A stretch of DNA of 64,000 bases from Saccharothrix tamanrassetensis (GCF_014203665.1 NZ_JACHJN010000001.1:62001-126000), one strand, 5' to 3'; counted from the stretch's first letter, positions 30,046 to 39,618 are shown. Translations and numbers: made by a program. The notes: a model not told the origin generated them from the letters alone.

Positions 30046-31324
30046 GTTCGCCGTCGAGGTGTTCCAGAACGAGTACCTGCCGGAGGGCGCGGCGGAGGTG
30101 AACGCGATCCTGACGGTGTCGGCGACCGGTGAGGCGGACGCGGTCGCGGTGCCGTCGGCGGACGCGGCGGAGGTGATCGTCGTGGACACCTCCGGGTCGA
30201 TGCGGTACCCGCCGACGAAGCTCGCGGCCGCGAAGCAGGCCACCGAGGCGGCGGTGGACACGCTGCGGGACGGCGTGGCGTTCGCCGTGGTCGCGGGCAC
30301 CGACCAGGCCCGGATGGTGTACCCGGAGCAGCCGGGGCTGGTGCGGGCCTCGCCCGCGACCCGGTCGGCGGCCAGGCGCGCGGTGGCGCGGCTGCGGGCG
30401 GACGGCGGCACCGCGATGGGTCAGTGGCTGCTGCTCGCCGACCGGGTGTTCGCCGGTCACCAGGGCGGCCCGAAGCACGCGATCCTGTTGACCGACGGGC
30501 AGAACCAGCACGAGACGCCGCACCAGCTGACCGCGGTGCTGGACCAGGTCGCGGGCCGGTTCACCGGCGACTGCCGGGGCGTGGGCACCGACTGGCAGGT
30601 GGCCGAGCTGCGCCGGATCTCCGAGGCGCTGCTGGGCACGGTGGACATCGTGGCGGATCCCGCGAACCTGGCGGAGGACTTCCGGGCGATGACGTCGACC
30701 GCGATGGACAAGGCGCTGGCCGACGTGTCGCTGCGGCTGTGGACGCCGGAGGGTTCGCGGGTGCTGTTCCTGAAGCAGGCCTCGCCGGGGCTGCTGGACC
30801 TGACCGACCGGCGGGTGGAGTCGGCGGCGCGCACCGGGGACTACCCGACGGGCGCGTGGGGCGGCGCGGAGAGCCGCGACTACCACCTGTGCGTGCGGGT
30901 CAACCCGGCGCGGGTGGGCGACCGGATGCTGGCGGCGCGGGTGAGCCTGGTGGGTCCGGGCGGGGACGTGCTGGGGCAGGGCAGGGTGCTGGCGGTGTGG
31001 ACCGACGACACGGCGCTGTCGACGAAGATCAACGCCGAGGTCGCGCACTACACCGGGCAGGCGGAGCTGGCCGAGGCGATCCAGGAGGGCCTGGAGGCGC
31101 GCAAGACCGGTGACGTGGAGACCGCGACGGCCCGGCTGGGGCGGGCGGTGCGGCTGGCGCACGAGTCGGGCAACTCCGACACGGCGAAGCTGCTGGCCAA
31201 GGTGGTGGACGTGCAGGACCCGGTGCGCGGCACGGTCAAGCTGCGGGCACGGGTGGCGGACGCGGACGAGATGACCCTGGACACCCGGTCGACGGTGACC
31301 AAGCGGGTCGGGAAGGGCCGTTGA
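30035..31324 (+). CDS. VWA-domain protein of the PknG operon
   Basis: 429 aa from ATG 30035 (GGGGTGGG ahead), overlapping the phosphatase by 11 bases. A von Willebrand A domain at about residues 44-215 carries a full MIDAS metal site (DTSGSM, Asp51, Ser53, Ser55, then Thr in GGTAMG and Asp in LLTDGQN). A beta-rich domain follows, and then a helical tail (LEARKTGDVETATARLGRAV). There is no signal peptide. VWA proteins with PP2C and FHA partners occur in phospho-regulated systems such as type VI-like or TerY clusters. Here it probably holds phosphoproteins together. Confidence 0.88.
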   Translation: MALEFAVEVFQNEYLPEGAAEVNAILTVSATGEADAVAVPSADAAEVIVVDTSGSMRYPPTKLAAAKQATEAAVDTLRDGVAFAVVAGTDQARMVYPEQPGLVRASPATRSAARRAVARLRADGGTAMGQWLLLADRVFAGHQGGPKHAILLTDGQNQHETPHQLTAVLDQVAGRFTGDCRGVGTDWQVAELRRISEALLGTVDIVADPANLAEDFRAMTSTAMDKALADVSLRLWTPEGSRVLFLKQASPGLLDLTDRRVESAARTGDYPTGAWGGAESRDYHLCVRVNPARVGDRMLAARVSLVGPGGDVLGQGRVLAVWTDDTALSTKINAEVAHYTGQAELAEAIQEGLEARKTGDVETATARLGRAVRLAHESGNSDTAKLLAKVVDVQDPVRGTVKLRARVADADEMTLDTRSTVTKRVGKGR

Positions 31325-31986
31325 TGGCGACCTGCCCCGCCGGCCACGCCACGACCACCGACGACTACTGCGACGTGTGCGGCGCGCCGCTGGAGTCCGC
31401 CGGGGCCACGGCCGTCCCGGCCGCTCCGGCGGCGGTGGCCTCCTCCGCGGAGGAGCAGACGTGCCCGGCGTGCGGGGCGGTGCGCACGGGAAGGTTCTGC
31501 GAGGACTGCGGGCACGACTCGCTGGCGCCCGTGCCCTCCGGCCTCCCGTCGACCCCGGCCGCTCCGGTGCCCGACGCGCCGGAGCGCTGGCACGCGACGG
31601 TGGAGGCGGACCGCGACTACTTCGAGCGGGTGGTGGCCGCGGGCGGACCGGACGCGGCGGCGGTCGCGTTCCCGGAGTTCTGCCCGGCGCGCCGGTTCGA
31701 CCTGGTGGGCCCGCAGGTGACGATCGGGCGGCGCAGCCGGTCGCGGGGTGTCTTCCCGACCGTGGACCTGGTGGGTCCGCCCGAGGATCCGGGGGTGTCG
31801 CACAGCCACGCGCTGCTGGTGTCCACGCAGGACGGCTGGTCGGTGGTGGACCTGGGTTCGACGAACGGGACGACGGTGAACGGCGCGCACGACCCGCTGC
31901 GCCCCAACACCCCCCGGCCGCTGTCCGACGGCGACCGCGTCCACGTGGGCGCGTGGACGACGATCACCCTGCACCGCTCGGCCTAG
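31324..31986 (+). CDS. FHA-domain protein with two N-terminal zinc-ribbon-like clusters
   Basis: 220 aa, start overlapping the VWA stop by one base (TGATG). Cluster one is Cys4, His8, Cys16, Cys19; cluster two is Cys47, 50, 59, 62. The FHA domain (about 125-215) has the phosphothreonine-binding signatures TIGRRSRSR, SHSHALL and LGSTNGTTVNG. GarA/OdhI, the known PknG targets, also have an N-terminal tail ahead of an FHA domain, but I see no ETTS-like phosphorylation motif here. It may therefore be a phospho-reader rather than a GarA orthologue. It is the last gene of the operon, before a strong terminator. Confidence 0.9.
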   Translation: MATCPAGHATTTDDYCDVCGAPLESAGATAVPAAPAAVASSAEEQTCPACGAVRTGRFCEDCGHDSLAPVPSGLPSTPAAPVPDAPERWHATVEADRDYFERVVAAGGPDAAAVAFPEFCPARRFDLVGPQVTIGRRSRSRGVFPTVDLVGPPEDPGVSHSHALLVSTQDGWSVVDLGSTNGTTVNGAHDPLRPNTPRPLSDGDRVHVGAWTTITLHRSA

Positions 31987-32031
31987 CAGCGGCGACGGCG
32001 ACCCGGGCGGTCCTGTGGTCGCGGTCCCCTC

Positions 32032-32067
32032 CCGTCGGTGCCGTCTCCTCCCGTACGGCACCGACGG
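32032..32067. terminator. Terminator of the PknG operon
   Basis: CCGTCGGTGCCGT (32032-32044) pairs perfectly with 32055-32067 around a ten-base loop. It lies between the FHA gene and the convergent NmrA-like gene and could act both ways. Confidence 0.75.
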
Positions 32068-32086
32068 TGCGCGGCGTCCGGTGCGC

Positions 32087-32950
32087 TCAGGCCTGTCCGG
32101 GTCGGAACGCGTCGGCGTGTTCGGTGGCCCATTGGGCGAAGGTGCGGGCGGGGCGGCCGGTGACGCGTTCGACGGTGTCGGTGAGGGTGCGGCCTTCGGC
32201 GGGGATGTCGCCGTAGAGGCGCAGCACGAAGTCGGCCTTCTCGGCGGGGCCGCCGGGTGCGATGCGGAAGATCTGCAACGCGGGCGGGTGCTCGGTCCAC
32301 AGCGCGCGGGCCTGCTCGGGGGTGAGTTCCTCGAACACCAGGTCGCGGCCGGTGGCGTCGGCGAGGTGGCGGAGCTTGACCCGGGGCGTGAGCAGTTCGG
32401 GGCCGGTGAGCGGGTAGGTCTTGCCGTGGTGGCCCTCGCCGGTCAGGGCGGTGGCGGCGACGGCGGCGATGTCGGCTTCGTGGACGGGTGCGCTCGGGCG
32501 GTCGCCGTGGGGTTCGCGGATGACTCCGTCGGCGCGCAGCGGCGGGCCCCAGTCGGCGAGGGTGTTGGCCATGAACTCGCCGGGCCGCAGCTGGGTCCAC
32601 TCCAGCGGACTGGCACGGACGGCGGGTTCGAGGGTGCCCTCTTGCCAGCCGCCGAGCAGCGTGACGCGGCGGATGCCGGCGTCCCGGGCGGCGGCCACGA
32701 TCCCGGGCCCGTTGGCCAGGGGGTGGTAGGTATGGCCGAAGTTGATCAGGTGGGCGGCGGTGACCCCGTCGAACGCGGCGCGCAGCGAGGCCGTGTCGGT
32801 GGTGTCGCCGCGCACGACCTCCGCGGCGTCGGGCAGGTCGGCGCGGGCGGGGTCGCGGGTGAGCGCGCGGACCCGGTGGCCGGCGGCGAGGAGCTGGTGG
32901 ACGAGGTGGCGGCCGACGGTGCCGGTCGCGCCGGTGACGAGGACGGTCAT
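32087..32950 (-). CDS. NmrA-like NAD(P)-binding oxidoreductase
   Basis: 287 aa. It starts with the Rossmann motif TVLVTGATGTVGRHLV (GATGTVG). Atypical SDR blocks follow: VVRGDTTDTASLRAAFDGV, then VTLLGGWQEG and WTQLRPGEFMAN. Relatives include NAD(P)H quinone reductase QorB-like and NmrA proteins, which sense redox cofactors or reduce quinones. It is divergent from a MarR gene across 58 bases, so MarR very probably controls it. Confidence 0.88.
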   Translation of the reverse strand: MTVLVTGATGTVGRHLVHQLLAAGHRVRALTRDPARADLPDAAEVVRGDTTDTASLRAAFDGVTAAHLINFGHTYHPLANGPGIVAAARDAGIRRVTLLGGWQEGTLEPAVRASPLEWTQLRPGEFMANTLADWGPPLRADGVIREPHGDRPSAPVHEADIAAVAATALTGEGHHGKTYPLTGPELLTPRVKLRHLADATGRDLVFEELTPEQARALWTEHPPALQIFRIAPGGPAEKADFVLRLYGDIPAEGRTLTDTVERVTGRPARTFAQWATEHADAFRPGQA

Positions 32951-33008
32951 GTGCTGTTCCCCCGGATACGCTTTGCCTGGTGCAGATACGATACGGAGAG
33001 CATATCAT
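32951..33008. promoter_or_regulatory. Divergent NmrA/MarR promoter with GATACG repeats
   Basis: It contains GATACG at 32965-32970 and 32985-32990, with an overlapping GATACG at 32990-32995, then CATATCATATG running into the MarR ATG. The region is AT-rich and is a likely shared operator. Confidence 0.5.
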
Positions 33009-33491
33009 ATGACTTCCATAAATTCTGGGTGGTCGCGGCGCCGGGCGGCGGCCGGGATCAAGGCGTCGCTGCGTGCGCTGCGCAACCAGATGTCGCTGCT
33101 CAACCACCAGGTGGGGGCCCGGTTGGAGCTGCGTGACGTAGACCTGGACTGCCTGGAGATCGTGCAGGAGCACGGCCCGCTGACCCCGTCCGCGCTGGCC
33201 CGCCGGGCGGGTCTGCACCCGGCGACGGTGACCGGCATCCTGGACCGCCTGCAGCGCGGTGGCTGGGTGGCGCGGGAACGCGACCCGGACGGGCCGGACC
33301 GGCGGGCGGTGCTGGTGCGGGCGTTGAAGGACCGCAACGCGGAGCTGCTCGGCCTGTACGCGGGGATGAGCACGGCGCTGGACGGCCTGCTGGCCGGCTA
33401 CGACGACGACCAGTTGGCGCTGCTGGCCGACTTCCTGCGGCGCACCACCGAGGCCGGGCGGACCGCGACCGAGGAGCTGGGCCGGGACTGA
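33009..33491 (+). CDS. MarR-family regulator, divergent from NmrA-like gene
   Basis: 160 aa from ATG 33009. The winged helix covers residues about 30-110: LDCLEIVQEHGPLTPSALARRAG, HPATVTGILDRLQRGGWVARE and the wing RDPDGPDRRAVLV. The start lies inside an AT-rich stretch and has no strong ribosome site, so the transcript may be leaderless. It probably senses the substrate or stress handled by the NmrA-like enzyme. Confidence 0.88.
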   Translation: MTSINSGWSRRRAAAGIKASLRALRNQMSLLNHQVGARLELRDVDLDCLEIVQEHGPLTPSALARRAGLHPATVTGILDRLQRGGWVARERDPDGPDRRAVLVRALKDRNAELLGLYAGMSTALDGLLAGYDDDQLALLADFLRRTTEAGRTATEELGRD

Positions 33492-33736
33492 GCGCCTGCC
33501 CCCGGACTCGTTCTCCGTTGTGCGACGTCGTCGTGCGAAGTCGCCCGGGATGATGGCCGAGCACCGATGGGACCAGGCGGACGGCGGACGCGGCGTCACC
33601 GCCGCGATCGGCCGCACTACGCCCGATTCCCCCACGACGACCGGATCAGGTCCGTAATGTCCCGCCGGTGTCAGGACGCTCGCGAAGTGTTTCGGGCTCC
33701 CCTCCCGGCGGTGGGACACCCGAGGCCGAAGGGCCG

Positions 33737-33994
33737 GTGAGTCGTCCGCCGGGCTTCTTCGAGCAGCCGGTCTGGACCGGGCTCGGGCTCCTGGTCGTGT
33801 GCGCCGGTCCCCTGGCCCTGCTGGCCGGTCTCGGCGGGTACGTCCCCGACGACGACAGGCTGGGCGTCCGGCCGCCGTTCACCACGAGCCACCTCGTCGC
33901 CGGGGAGGAGGTCGTCGAAGTCGGGACGGGCATCCCGGTCGAGGTGCACCCGACGCGCGACCTCTTCCGCCTGGTCGCCGACCCGTCCGGTTAG
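33737..33994 (+). CDS. Small single-span membrane protein, hypothetical
   Basis: 85 aa from GTG 33737 (AAGGG ahead). A GTG at 33668 in frame would add 23 residues. One hydrophobic helix (about residues 12-35, GLGLLVVCAGPLALLAGLGG) is followed by a polar, probably exported tail with beta strands (GEEVVEVGTGIPVEVHP). No family is recognised. Codon bias is compatible with coding but support is modest. Confidence 0.4.
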   Translation: MSRPPGFFEQPVWTGLGLLVVCAGPLALLAGLGGYVPDDDRLGVRPPFTTSHLVAGEEVVEVGTGIPVEVHPTRDLFRLVADPSG

Positions 33995-34329
33995 GACGGC
34001 CGGGAGTTCCGGGACACGCGCCGAGCGTCCGCGTCGTCCACCCCCGTGAAGACGGGCACCGAGCCCGGATCGCCCGGCGTGGGGCCGTTCGGGGGCACGG
34101 GTTGGTCCGCCGGCGGGAGCGGTGCCTCGGCGGTGGGTGGTGGATTCGCGGGAAACGGCCCTCGCCGCGGCGCGGGGCGCGAGCATGGGTGTGGGGGGAC
34201 TTCGGAGCGTTTCGCCCTGTCCGGCCGAGGCCGGGGCGGATTCCGCCGCCGATGATTTCATCGTGCACATCCGGTGTTCCGACCAGTTCCGCGGCGAGGT
34301 GTTCGGGGTTGAAACACGGGAGGGTTTCG
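33995..34329. other. Intergenic region before MarR gene
   Basis: 335 bases of ordinary high-GC DNA. Several short open frames have no ribosome site or recognisable product. The GGAGGG before ATG 34330 is the only clear signal. Confidence 0.4.
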
Positions 34330-34815
34330 ATGGGTGACGAGGTCGACCTGGTGCTGGCGCAGTGGCAGGTGGAGCGGCCGGACGTGGACGCCTCGCCGGT
34401 GGCCGTGCTGGGGCGGGTGGCCCGGCTGGCGCGGCTGGTGGAGCGGGAGCTCAAGGAGTTCCTGGCGCACTTCGAGTTGGAGCCGGGCGAGTTCGAGGTG
34501 CTCACCACGCTGCGCCGGACGGGCGGCGCGGAGGGGTTGACCGCCGGGGCGTTCCTGAACGCGGCGCTGGTGACGGCAGGGGCGATCACCAACCGGATCG
34601 ACCGGATGGCGGCCAAGGGCCTGGTGGAGCGGGTGCCGGACGGGACCGACCGGCGGGTGGTGCGGATCAAGCTGACCGACGCGGGCCGGGTGCTGGTGGA
34701 CTCCATGCTGGCCGAGCACATGGCGCGCTACGCGAGGCTGCTGGAGCCGTTGGACCCGGGGACGCGGGAGGTGGTGGCCGACGCGCTGCGGGCGTTGCTG
34801 GAGCGCTGCGAGTAG
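34330..34815 (+). CDS. MarR-family transcriptional regulator
   Basis: 161 aa from ATG 34330, with GGAGGG seven bases ahead. Domain pattern: RVARLARLVERELKEFL, LEPGEFEVLTTLRRTGG, LNAALVTAGAITNRIDRMAAKGLVERV split across the recognition helices, then the wing PDGTDRRVVRIKLTD. No neighbouring enzyme shares a promoter with it. It converges on hrpA with five bases between stops. Confidence 0.9.
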   Translation: MGDEVDLVLAQWQVERPDVDASPVAVLGRVARLARLVERELKEFLAHFELEPGEFEVLTTLRRTGGAEGLTAGAFLNAALVTAGAITNRIDRMAAKGLVERVPDGTDRRVVRIKLTDAGRVLVDSMLAEHMARYARLLEPLDPGTREVVADALRALLERCE

Positions 34816-34820
34816 AGGGG

Positions 34821-37800
34821 TCAGCGGGGGATCGCGTCCAGGGCTTTGAACACGCGCTTGTCGGACACCGTGTAGCGGGTGGGGATGGTCTGGGCGAAGT
34901 AGCTCAGCCGCAGTTCCTCGATCATCCACCGCACCTCGTCGAGTCCGGGGTGCGGCTCGTCGGCGGGCAACCGGCCGCGCAGGTCGCGGTACTCGGCGTG
35001 CACCTGGTGGATGCGGTCCATCCACTCCCGGTCGCGGCGCGGGTTCTCGGTGAGCTTGTCCAGCCGGCGGGAGATGCCCTGCAGGTAGCGGTGGATGTCG
35101 GACAGCCGCGCCGCGCCCGCCTCGGTGACGAACCCGTTGTGGACCAGGCCGCCGAGTTGGGCGCGGACGTCGGCGAGGGCTTCGTCGAGCGCCGGGCCGC
35201 GGATGCCGCTCAGGCGCAGTTCGACGTCCTGGGCGGCGTCGAGCACGTTGCGCACCTCGCGGACGACGTCGAAGACCGTCTCCCCCAGGTACTTGCGCAC
35301 GTAGTCGGTGAGCCGGGCGAAGCCCTTGGCGTTCCAGGCGGGTCCGCCGGCGGATCCCACCAGGTGGTCGACCGCCGCCGAGATGCAGTCGGCGAGCAGG
35401 GGTGCGACACCGCCGTGCGGGTTGCGGGTGAGGGTGAGCTTCTCCGCGTTGTCCAGGCCGCGTTGGAGCAGTTTCACCGGGGACGGCACGGTGAGCAGCA
35501 GCAGGCGTCGGGTGCCGCGGCGCATCGCCAGCGCCTGCCGTCCGGGGGTGTCCAGGATCTCCACCGCGACGCTGTCGCCCTTGTCGACCAGCGCCGGGTA
35601 GGCGGTGACCACGATGCCGGACTGCCGCCGCTGCACGGTCTTCGGCAGCTCGTCCAGGTCCCACGTGGTCAGCCCGGTGCGGGCGAGGCTGGACGCGGCG
35701 GCGGCGAGCGTCTCCCGCAGCCGTCCCCGCAGTTGCTGCTTGAGCGCCGCGAGGTCCTTGCCCTGGGCGAGTTCGCGGTCGTTCTCGTCGACGACCTGGA
35801 AGGTCAGCTTCAGGTGTTCCGGGACCTGGTCGAGCTGCCACTCCTCGCGCGGCACGACGACACCGGTCAGGGTGCGCAGTTCGCGTTCCAGGGCCGGCAG
35901 CAGCGGTTCGTCCGGGTCGATGCCCGCGAGCGCGGCGGCGGCGACGTCGGGCACCGGCACGAAGTTGCGCCGCACCGGCTTGGGCAGCGACCGGATCAGG
36001 GCGACCACGAGTTCCGTGCGCAGACCGGGCACCTGCCAGGACAGCGCGTCGTCGGGCACGGTGGTCAGGGCGGGCAGCGGCAGCCGCACGGTCACGCCGT
36101 CCACCGCCGCACCGGGTTCGAACCGGTACGTCAGCGGCAGCGCGACACCGCCCCGGGTCAGTTCGTCGGGGTAGGCGTCGGCGCTGATGTCGGCCTTGTC
36201 GTTGACCAGCATCGACTTGTCGAACGTCAGCAGGTCCGGCTCGCTGTGCCGGGTCTTCTTCCACCACGTGTCGAAGTGCCGCGCCGACACGACCTCCGCG
36301 CCGACCCGCTGGTCGTAGAACTCGAAGAGGGTGTCGTCGTCCACCACGATGTCGCGGCGCCGCGCCCGGTTCTCCAGCTCGGCGACCTCCTCCAGCAGGC
36401 CGCGGTTGTGGTGGAAGAACTTGTGGTGCGTGGTCCACTCCCCCTGCACCAGGGCGTGCCGGATGAACAGCTCGCGCGACAGCTCCGGGTCGATGCGCCC
36501 GTAGTTCACCTTGCGGGCGGTCACGATCGGCACCCCGTAGAGCGTGACCTTCTCCGACGCCACGACCGCGCCCCGCTTGGCCTCCCAGTGCGGTTCGCTG
36601 TAGCTGCGCTTGACGATGTGCTCGGCGAGCTTCTCGGCCCACTCCGGTTCGATGCGGGCCACGATCCGCCCCCACAGGCGGGAGGTCTCGACCAGTTCGG
36701 CGGCCATCACCCACTGCGGGGGTTTGCGGAACAGCGCGGAGCCGGGGAAGATCGCGAACTTGGCGTTGCGCGCACCCAGGTACTCGGTGGCCTGCCGCTT
36801 GCCGGGGTCGCGCTTGGGCACGTCCTTGACGCCGATGTGGGACAGCAGCCCGGCCAGCAGCGAGATGTGCACGTTGCGCGGTTCGGCGGGCTGGTCGTTG
36901 ACGTGCACGCCGAGTGTCTTCGCGACCTGCCGCAGCTGGCTGTAGATGTCCTGCCACTCCCGCACCCGCAGGTAGTTGAGGAACTCGTTGCGGCACAGCT
37001 TGCGGAACTGGTTGGACGACAGCGCCTTCTGCTGTTCGCGCAGGTACTGCCACAGGTTCAGGTACGCCACGAAGTCCGAGTCGGGGTCCTTGAACCGGCT
37101 GTGCTGCTCGTCGGCGGCCTGCTGCTTGTCCGCCGGCCGTTCCCGCGGGTCCTGGATGGACAGCGCGGCGGCGATGACCATGACCTCGCGCACGCACCCG
37201 TTGCGGTCGGCCTCGATCACCATCCGCGCCAGGCGCGGGTCCACCGGCAGCTGGGCGAGCTTGCGCCCCAGCGGGGTCAGCTTCTGCTCGGCGGGCAGGA
37301 TCGCGCCCAGCTCCTGCAGCAGCTGCACGCCGTCGTTGATGTTGCGCGCCTCGGGCGGGTCGATGAACGGGAACGCGGCGATGTCGCCCAGCCCGATGGC
37401 GGTCATCTGGAGGATCACCGACGCGAGGTTGGTGCGCAGGATCTCCGGGTCGGTGAACTCCGGCCGCGCGTCGAACGAGTCCTCGCTGTAGAGCCGGACG
37501 CAGATGCCCTCGGAGACCCGGCCGCAGCGTCCCTTGCGCTGGTTGGCCGAGGCCTGCGAGATCGGTTCGATCGGCAGCCGCTGCACCTTCAACCGGTTGC
37601 TGTACCGGGAGATCCGCGCGGTTCCCGGGTCGACCACGTACTTGATGCCGGGCACGGTCAACGACGTCTCGGCGACGTTCGTGGCCAGCACCACCCGCCG
37701 TCCCCGGTGCGGCTGGAACACCCGGTGCTGCTCGCCGAACGACAGCCGCGCGTACAGCGGCAGGACCTCGGTGTTCGGCAGGTCCAGCGCGGCCAGCGCG

Positions 37801-38723
37801 TCGGCGGTGTCCCGGATCTCCCGCTCCCCGGACAGGAACACCAGCACGTCGCCGGGCCCCTCGGCCTGGAGCTCGCGCACCGCGTCGCACACCGCCTGGG
37901 TCTGGTCGCGGTCGGGGTCCGCGCCCGGGTCGTCCGGGTCGACCACCGGCCGGTACCGCACCTCGACCGGGTAGGTGCGCCCGGAGACCTCGATGATCGG
38001 CGCGTCCCCGAAGTGCCGGGAGAACCGCTCCGGGTCGATCGTGGCCGAGGTGATGACGAGCTTGAGGTCCGGTCGCCTGGGCAGCAGCTGCCGGAGGTAG
38101 CCGAGCAGGAAGTCGACGTTGAGGCTGCGCTCGTGCGCCTCGTCGATGATGATCGTGTCGTACCGCGACAGCATCCGGTCGGTCTGGATCTCCGCCAGCA
38201 GGATGCCGTCGGTCATCAGCTTGACCAGCGTGTCGTCACCGGACTGGTCGGTGAACCGCACCTTGTACCCGACGGCCGCGCCCAGCGGCGTGTCCAGCTC
38301 CTGCGCGACCCGCTCGGCGACCGTGCGGGCGGCCAGCCGGCGGGGCTGGGTGTGCCCGATCTGCCCCAGCACGCCCCGCCCGAGCTCCAGGCAGATCTTG
38401 GGCAGCTGGGTCGTCTTGCCCGACCCGGTCTCCCCGGCCACGATCACGACCTGGTGGTCCCGGATGAGCGCGGCGATGTCGTCCTTGCGGGCGCTGACCG
38501 GCAGCTCGCCCGGATAGGTGATCTTCGGCACGGCCTCCCGCCGCACCGCCACCTTCGACTCGGCCCGCGCGACGTCGGCCGCGATCTCGTCGAGGACGGC
38601 CTGCCGGGCCTTGCCGTCACGGACCTTCCGGGCCCCTTCGAGCCGGCGCCGCAGCCGCCGCTGGTCCCCGGCCATCAGGTCGGACAGGCGTCGGTGCAGG
38701 TCGGTGTGCGCGGTGGTGTCCAT
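34821..38723 (-). CDS. hrpA: ATP-dependent RNA helicase HrpA (DEAH box)
   Basis: 1300 aa, the full family length. Walker A is GETGSGKTT (97-105), DEAH at 194-197, then SATIDPERFS (motif III), a second RecA domain, QRKGRCGR (motif VI), the HA2 domain, an OB-fold and the long DUF3418 C-terminal extension typical of bacterial HrpA. It unwinds RNA and in E. coli helps mRNA processing and rescues stalled ribosomes. A -10-like TACTAT stands about a dozen bases before the ATG, suggesting a very short leader. It is not linked to neighbours. Confidence 0.95.
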   Translation of the reverse strand: MDTTAHTDLHRRLSDLMAGDQRRLRRRLEGARKVRDGKARQAVLDEIAADVARAESKVAVRREAVPKITYPGELPVSARKDDIAALIRDHQVVIVAGETGSGKTTQLPKICLELGRGVLGQIGHTQPRRLAARTVAERVAQELDTPLGAAVGYKVRFTDQSGDDTLVKLMTDGILLAEIQTDRMLSRYDTIIIDEAHERSLNVDFLLGYLRQLLPRRPDLKLVITSATIDPERFSRHFGDAPIIEVSGRTYPVEVRYRPVVDPDDPGADPDRDQTQAVCDAVRELQAEGPGDVLVFLSGEREIRDTADALAALDLPNTEVLPLYARLSFGEQHRVFQPHRGRRVVLATNVAETSLTVPGIKYVVDPGTARISRYSNRLKVQRLPIEPISQASANQRKGRCGRVSEGICVRLYSEDSFDARPEFTDPEILRTNLASVILQMTAIGLGDIAAFPFIDPPEARNINDGVQLLQELGAILPAEQKLTPLGRKLAQLPVDPRLARMVIEADRNGCVREVMVIAAALSIQDPRERPADKQQAADEQHSRFKDPDSDFVAYLNLWQYLREQQKALSSNQFRKLCRNEFLNYLRVREWQDIYSQLRQVAKTLGVHVNDQPAEPRNVHISLLAGLLSHIGVKDVPKRDPGKRQATEYLGARNAKFAIFPGSALFRKPPQWVMAAELVETSRLWGRIVARIEPEWAEKLAEHIVKRSYSEPHWEAKRGAVVASEKVTLYGVPIVTARKVNYGRIDPELSRELFIRHALVQGEWTTHHKFFHHNRGLLEEVAELENRARRRDIVVDDDTLFEFYDQRVGAEVVSARHFDTWWKKTRHSEPDLLTFDKSMLVNDKADISADAYPDELTRGGVALPLTYRFEPGAAVDGVTVRLPLPALTTVPDDALSWQVPGLRTELVVALIRSLPKPVRRNFVPVPDVAAAALAGIDPDEPLLPALERELRTLTGVVVPREEWQLDQVPEHLKLTFQVVDENDRELAQGKDLAALKQQLRGRLRETLAAAASSLARTGLTTWDLDELPKTVQRRQSGIVVTAYPALVDKGDSVAVEILDTPGRQALAMRRGTRRLLLLTVPSPVKLLQRGLDNAEKLTLTRNPHGGVAPLLADCISAAVDHLVGSAGGPAWNAKGFARLTDYVRKYLGETVFDVVREVRNVLDAAQDVELRLSGIRGPALDEALADVRAQLGGLVHNGFVTEAGAARLSDIHRYLQGISRRLDKLTENPRRDREWMDRIHQVHAEYRDLRGRLPADEPHPGLDEVRWMIEELRLSYFAQTIPTRYTVSDKRVFKALDAIPR

Positions 38724-38877
38724 GCTGGGACCAGGATAGTAGGGCGCCCCGGGCGAGGCCGCCGAATATCGCTCCGCCGGCCCGAGAGCGCCACCACACC
38801 CCGGACCCCCACCCCGGGTGTCCACTTCGGCCGCGTCGCGCTCCGGCCGTCCGGCGACGGCGGTTCCCGTCGCGCCG

Positions 38878-39618
38878 TCACGTCCGGTAGGGCGAGCCCC
38901 CGTCCCGGATCCCGGTGGCCAGGGTCTTGAGCTGCGCCATCAGCAGCCGGTGCAGTCCGGGGCCGAAGCTGACCCGGGCCACGCCGAGCCTGCCCAGCCC
39001 TCCGGGTGTCGGGTTGTCCGGGGTGTGGGCGACGTTCACCGGTCCTTCGACCGCGCGGCAGAACGCCTCCACCGCATCGGTGGCCAGCCCGAACGGGTAG
39101 ACGCAGTCGGCCCCGGCGGCGAGGTAGGCGCGTGCGCGTTCCACGCCCTCGTCGAAGGAGCGGCTGCCCTGGAAGAACACGTCCACCCGGGCGTTGATCA
39201 CCAGGTCCGGGTCGGCGGCCCGCACCGCGCCCAGGAACTCCACCTGCTCCTCCACCGGCACCATCGTCTCGGTGGCCGGGTCGGAGTCCTCCAGGTTGCA
39301 CCCCACCGCACCCGCGTCGGCCAACCGCGCCGCGATCTCGGCGGGCGGCAACCGGTACCCGCGCTCCACGTCGGCGGTCACCGGCACCCGCACCGCGCGC
39401 ACCACCCGCGCCACGGCGGCGAACGCCTCGTCGGCGGGCATGTCCTCGCCGTCGCGGTAGCCCGACGACGCGGTGACCGCGGCGCTGGCGGTGGCCACGG
39501 CGGGGAACAACTCCCCCACCACGCGCGCCGACCCGGCGTCCCAGACGTTCGGCAGCACGATCGGGTTGCCGGGCACGTGCAGCGCACGCAGCGCGGCGGC
39601 TTTGCCCGCGGTGTTCAC
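38878..39618 (-). CDS. Isocitrate lyase / PEP mutase superfamily protein
   Basis: 246 aa from GTG 39618, which overlaps the stop of the AhpD-like gene by four bases (GTGA). Motifs: IVLPNVWDAGSARVV, VTASSGYRDGEDMP, PVTADVERGY, GCNLEDSD and LVINARVDVF, the metal and phosphonate-binding core of the superfamily. The KKCGH loop of isocitrate lyase is missing, so the group is the oxaloacetate/phosphonopyruvate hydrolase-like one. The substrate is unknown. It is cotranscribed with a carboxymuconolactone decarboxylase-like gene. Confidence 0.85.
   Translation of the reverse strand: MNTAGKAAALRALHVPGNPIVLPNVWDAGSARVVGELFPAVATASAAVTASSGYRDGEDMPADEAFAAVARVVRAVRVPVTADVERGYRLPPAEIAARLADAGAVGCNLEDSDPATETMVPVEEQVEFLGAVRAADPDLVINARVDVFFQGSRSFDEGVERARAYLAAGADCVYPFGLATDAVEAFCRAVEGPVNVAHTPDNPTPGGLGRLGVARVSFGPGLHRLLMAQLKTLATGIRDGGSPYRT

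Noticed and set aside
36110-36130. GGTTCGAACC as a tRNA T-loop
   Set aside because: It lies inside hrpA coding sequence and no cloverleaf surrounds it.
34258-37890. A 1210-codon minus-strand frame within hrpA
   Set aside because: A shadow frame of HrpA, Arg/Ala/Gly-rich; the other minus frame shows full helicase motifs.
34362-38930. A 1522-codon plus-strand frame opposite hrpA
   Set aside because: Antisense shadow from high GC. No ribosome site and no domain.
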